Assembly: GCF_001297705.1 (NCBI RefSeq)
Contig: NZ_LIRF01000008.1
Coordinates: 372,001-436,000 of the forward strand
Length of the DNA stretch: 64,000 nt
Reading direction: 5' to 3'
DNA from: Chryseobacterium sp. ERMR1:04
Lineage (GTDB): Bacteria; Bacteroidota; Bacteroidia; Flavobacteriales; Weeksellaceae
Below are positions 61,401 through 64,000 of the stretch, one piece after another. The first letter of the stretch is position 1. The number at the start of each line of letters is the position of its first letter. The position numbers and the translations under genes were made by a program. The notes under the pieces were generated by a model. It was not told the DNA's origin and did no database searches. It saw only the letters and a program-made list of their open reading frames with translations.

Positions 61401-61452
61401 GCATACAAAAAAACAGTAGAGACTTGAAAGTCTCTACTGTTTTTTTGTATGC
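61401..61452. terminator. long perfect palindrome, bidirectional terminator
   Basis: A 24-bp perfect stem: 61401-61424 pairs with 61429-61452, core ACAGTAGAGACT, with a four-base loop TGAA and seven-base A and T tracts within the arms. It ends sod transcripts on the minus strand and lies upstream of the 60834-61304 gene. Confidence 0.8.
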
Positions 61453-61504
61453 TTTTATTTGTTTAATCCTGTATCATTTTTTCAGGACAAGTAATGTCTG
61501 AAAA

Positions 61505-62101
61505 TTATTTGTTGAATAATTCCTCTACTTTGTCCCAGTTTACAACAGAGAAAAATGCAGAAACATAGTCAGGTCTTCTGTTTTGGTAGTTTAAATAATA
61601 AGCGTGCTCCCAAACGTCTAAACCTAAAACTGGAGTTCCTTTAACGTCTGCAACAGGCATTAATGGATTGTCTTGGTTTGGCGTAGAAGAAACAGAAACA
61701 GAACCGTCAGCATTTTTCACTAGCCAAGCCCATCCAGAACCGAATCTTGTTTTAGCAGCATCAGAAAAATCATTTTTGAATTTTTCAAGACCACCATAAG
61801 TTTCGATAGCAGCTTTTACGTTTCCTACAGGCTCATTGCTTCCACCAGGAGTTAAAACTTCCCAGAATAAAGAGTGGTTGAAGTGACCTCCACCATTGTT
61901 TCTTACTGCAGGCTTATCAGTTCCAGTCTGGCAGATCTCTTCGATCGTTTTTCCAGCTAGTTCAGTACCTTCAATTGCTTTATTTAAGTTGTCGATATAT
62001 GCTTGGTGATGTTTTGTATGGTGAATCTCCATAGTTTTTGCATCAATAGTCGGCTCTAATGCATCGTAAGCATATCCTAATTTTGGTAATTCAAATGACA
62101 T
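61505..62101 (-). CDS. sodA: superoxide dismutase, Mn/Fe type
   Basis: 198 residues from ATG 62101 (MSFELPKLGYAYDALEP); the nine extra upstream codons in frame are not part of the gene, since SOD proteins begin like this. Metal ligands are visible: His in HHTKHHQAYIDN, His in NGGGHFNHSLFWEVL, and Asp and His in GLDVWEHAYYLNYQNRR. GGHxNH favours manganese over iron, though cambialistic use is possible. It detoxifies superoxide in the cytosol. A near-consensus promoter lies at 62126-62157. Confidence 0.95.
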   Translation of the reverse strand: MSFELPKLGYAYDALEPTIDAKTMEIHHTKHHQAYIDNLNKAIEGTELAGKTIEEICQTGTDKPAVRNNGGGHFNHSLFWEVLTPGGSNEPVGNVKAAIETYGGLEKFKNDFSDAAKTRFGSGWAWLVKNADGSVSVSSTPNQDNPLMPVADVKGTPVLGLDVWEHAYYLNYQNRRPDYVSAFFSVVNWDKVEELFNK

Positions 62102-62125
62102 AATTTTATTTTTAATGTTATAATT

Positions 62126-62157
62126 CAAAGTTAGCCAATAAATGATCGATTATCAAA
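62126..62157 (-). promoter_or_regulatory. Bacteroidota-type promoter of the superoxide dismutase gene
   Basis: On the minus strand TTTG (62157-62154) and TAACTTTG (62133-62126) are separated by 20 bases, an almost ideal -33/-7 pair. The leader is about 20 bases. This is the clearest promoter in the window. Confidence 0.7.
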
Positions 62158-62244
62158 AATTGGAGATTATTTTAATAAATCTTTAACATTGATATCGTAG
62201 ATTCTATCATACTTTTAATTAAAAAAATTAAGTTTAGAAAAAAT

Positions 62245-62278
62245 CAAAACAAAAAGCACAGATATAAAACCTGTGCTT
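62245..62278 (-). terminator. intrinsic terminator of rho
   Basis: AAGCACAG (62254-62261) and CTGTGCTT (62271-62278) form an 8-bp stem. On the minus strand it is followed by TTTTTG and more T-rich sequence, 25 bases beyond the rho stop. Confidence 0.7.
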
Positions 62279-62302
62279 CTCATTTAACAATATTAAATTA
62301 AA

Positions 62303-64000
62303 TTATTTATTCATAGACATCAAGAACTCTTCATTGTTTAAAGTTCCTCGGATGTTTTTATTTACAAATTCCATTGCTTCTACAGGATTCATTTCAGAAA
62401 GGTATTTTCTGAAGATCCACATTCTCTGAGAAGTAACTTCATCAAGCAATAGATCGTCTCTTCTTGTACTTGAAGAAATTAAATCAATAGCAGGATAAAT
62501 CCTTCTGTTAGCAATTTTTCTGTCTAATTGAAGTTCCATGTTTCCGGTACCTTTGAATTCTTCAAAAATAACTTCATCCATTTTAGAACCTGTATCAATA
62601 AGTGCTGTTGCAATAATCGTTAAAGATCCACCACCTTCAATTTTTCTTGCCGCTCCGAAGAATCTTTTCGGCTTGTGAAGAGCATTCGCATCTACCCCAC
62701 CAGAAAGAACTTTACCAGATGCAGGCGTTACCGTATTGTAAGCTCTTGCTAATCTTGTAATTGAGTCTAATAAGATCACAACATCATGTCCGCATTCAAC
62801 CATTCTTTGAGCTTTCGCTAAAACAAGGTTGGCCACTTTTACATGCTTATCTGCTGCTTCATCAAATGTAGATGCAATAACTTCTGCATTTACACTTCTT
62901 TCCATATCGGTAACTTCTTCAGGACGTTCGTCGATCAAAAGAACCATCATGTATACTTCAGGATGATTAGAAGCAATAGAATTAGCAATATCTTTCAACA
63001 ACATCGTTTTACCGGTTTTCGGCTGTGCAACGATCATTGCTCTCTGTCCTTTCCCGATTGGCGCGAATAAATCAACAATTCTTGTAGAAAGCGTTGAATT
63101 ATCTCCTGCCAGGTTAAATTTCTCTTCAGGGAAAAGCGGTGTTAAATATTCAAACGCCACACGATCTTTAATGAATGCAAGATCACGTCCGTTAACTTCA
63201 GTTGGTTTTAATAAAGAAAAGTATTTTTCTCCTTCTTTTGGAAGTCTTACAATACCTCTTACTGTATCACCCGTTTTCAACCCGAAATTTCTGATCTGTG
63301 CAGTAGAAACATATACATCATCCGGAGAAGAAATATAGCTAAAATCTGAAGAACGTAAAAATCCGTAGTTATCCGGTAATATTTCTAAAACCCCTTCAAT
63401 ACTTACCATTCCATCAAAATTGAACTCTTTTCTATGGTGTTCTTGATGATCTTCGTTTCTGTCAGAATTCCTATTTTGATTTTGATTAGGGTTCTGATTC
63501 TGATTCGAATGCTGGTTTGGGTTTTGATTCGGGTTCTGCCCTTGGTTAGGATTTTGAGCCTGTCCCTGATTAGGATTTTGATTAGAGCTCTGACCTTGAT
63601 TCGGGTTTTGATTTTTATGTTGGTTTCCACTGTTTTGTGGATGGTTCTGTCCTTTTTGAGGTCTAGCCTGCGGTTGTTGTCGAGGGTTGCTAGGCTTCTC
63701 TGCTGCTGGAGCAGATTCTTGAGGTGGTGTGTTTTTAGGAGCTTCCGTTTGTTCCTGAACAGGATTTTCTACATTGCTTGTATTTGTAGGAAGCCTTTTT
63801 CTTTTTTTCCTTGCGGCTTCAGCCTTTGCTGCTGCATCTTCTTCAGTTTCAGCTTTAGGAGCTTGTGGCTTTACTTCTTCGGAAACAATTTCTTTTTCAA
63901 CCGCTTTTTCTTCTTCTTTTGGTTTTGTTTCTACCGGAGCTTTTGCCTCAGGCTTTGGTTTTGGCGTCCTTTTCGGAGCAGCCTTTTTTACAGGAGCTTT
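62303..64000 (-). CDS. rho: transcription termination factor Rho with long disordered N-terminal extension (5' end outside window)
   Basis: The conserved core begins MVSIEGVLEILPDNYGFLR near 63409 and has Walker A QPKTGKTMLLKDIANS, LLIDERPEEVTDMERS and VVILLDSITRLARAYN. Q-loop and R-loop follow (GGVDANALHKPKRFFG). I translated upstream in the same frame: it stays open to the window edge for at least 197 more codons, so the ATG at 63409 is not the start. This extension is Lys/Ala/Pro/Glu-rich outermost (63750-64000), then Asn/Gln/Pro/Gly-rich with NQNPNQGQ-like repeats (63440-63660). The usual N-terminal Rho helices must lie outside the window. Confidence 0.93.
   Translation of the reverse strand, partial: KAPVKKAAPKRTPKPKPEAKAPVETKPKEEEKAVEKEIVSEEVKPQAPKAETEEDAAAKAEAARKKRKRLPTNTSNVENPVQEQTEAPKNTPPQESAPAAEKPSNPRQQPQARPQKGQNHPQNSGNQHKNQNPNQGQSSNQNPNQGQAQNPNQGQNPNQNPNQHSNQNQNPNQNQNRNSDRNEDHQEHHRKEFNFDGMVSIEGVLEILPDNYGFLRSSDFSYISSPDDVYVSTAQIRNFGLKTGDTVRGIVRLPKEGEKYFSLLKPTEVNGRDLAFIKDRVAFEYLTPLFPEEKFNLAGDNSTLSTRIVDLFAPIGKGQRAMIVAQPKTGKTMLLKDIANSIASNHPEVYMMVLLIDERPEEVTDMERSVNAEVIASTFDEAADKHVKVANLVLAKAQRMVECGHDVVILLDSITRLARAYNTVTPASGKVLSGGVDANALHKPKRFFGAARKIEGGGSLTIIATALIDTGSKMDEVIFEEFKGTGNMELQLDRKIANRRIYPAIDLISSSTRRDDLLLDEVTSQRMWIFRKYLSEMNPVEAMEFVNKNIRGTLNNEEFLMSMNK

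Noticed and set aside
63407..63409. ATG at 63409 as the start of rho
   Set aside because: It would remove the N-terminal region present in all Rho proteins, and the same frame stays open upstream to the window edge with biased, protein-like composition.
63403..63630. 75-codon minus-strand frame of Lys/Ile/Arg repeats overlapping rho
   Set aside because: It is an out-of-frame reading of the Asn/Gln-rich repeats of rho. The rho frame is open and continuous with the conserved core.
63440..63660. Short tandem repeats considered as a CRISPR-like or satellite array
   Set aside because: The unit is in frame and encodes the Asn/Gln/Pro repeats of Rho.

Overview
The window looks like a chromosomal segment of a member of the Bacteroidota, class Flavobacteriia, most likely Chryseobacterium or a close relative in the Weeksellaceae. 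The evidence is AT-rich DNA, type 9 secretion (T9SS) type B C-terminal domains, an exosortase XrtF pair, many TonB-dependent receptors and acidic-tailed lipoproteins. Promoters have the Bacteroidota -7 box TAnnTTTG, and there are almost no Shine-Dalgarno sites. No rRNA, tRNA, CRISPR array, prophage or insertion sequence was recognised. The assignment comes from reading the sequence, not from a database search.

Layout. 1-9248 is a surface-polysaccharide locus built as two divergent operons. On the minus strand are an FkbH-like HAD protein (cut by the window edge), an SGNH-like protein, an MBOAT O-acyltransferase and a methyltransferase. On the plus strand are one GT2 and two GT4 glycosyltransferases interleaved with two left-handed beta-helix acyltransferases. 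9616-13028 is an inorganic-carbon cluster: two beta-carbonic anhydrases around a small secreted protein and a SulP anion transporter. 13199-14179 holds small accessory genes and the remnant of a duplicated gene. 14235-22873 is a minus-strand block: pth, two paralogous lipoproteins, three tandem secreted paralogues and mfd.

23123-28813 has small exported proteins, a GH3-family enzyme, an MFS transporter and two tandem helical exported paralogues. 28846-40525 carries four large T9SS type B surface proteins with dnaB and rnhA embedded among them. The first two share one N-terminal domain type and the last two a lectin-like domain, but their C-terminal halves pair 1 with 4 and 2 with 3, so the array is mosaic. 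40655-49182 is mainly metabolic: nitroreductase, nadB, nadC, a TonB receptor, a four-helix membrane protein, asd and a cation diffusion facilitator.

49321-50275 (minus) is exosortase xrtF with its associated membrane protein. 50326-53546 (plus) is a probable amino-sugar (cell-wall) salvage set: AmgK-like kinase, stand-alone RapZ C-terminal domain and MurU-like nucleotidyltransferase, followed by a LOG-family protein. 54713-60480 pairs a TonB receptor and a DUF5689-like lipoprotein with a divergent exported endonuclease/exonuclease/phosphatase protein, possibly for scavenging extracellular nucleic acid. The right end has a superoxide dismutase and rho. The rho reading frame includes a long charged, then Asn/Gln/Pro-rich, disordered N-terminal extension that runs off the window.

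Most likely to repay attention: the FkbH/SGNH/MBOAT module, the mosaic T9SS array, the XrtF locus, the AmgK/RapZ-C/MurU trio, the disordered Rho, and a set of five genes whose -7 box lies 3-4 bases before the start codon, implying leaderless mRNAs.
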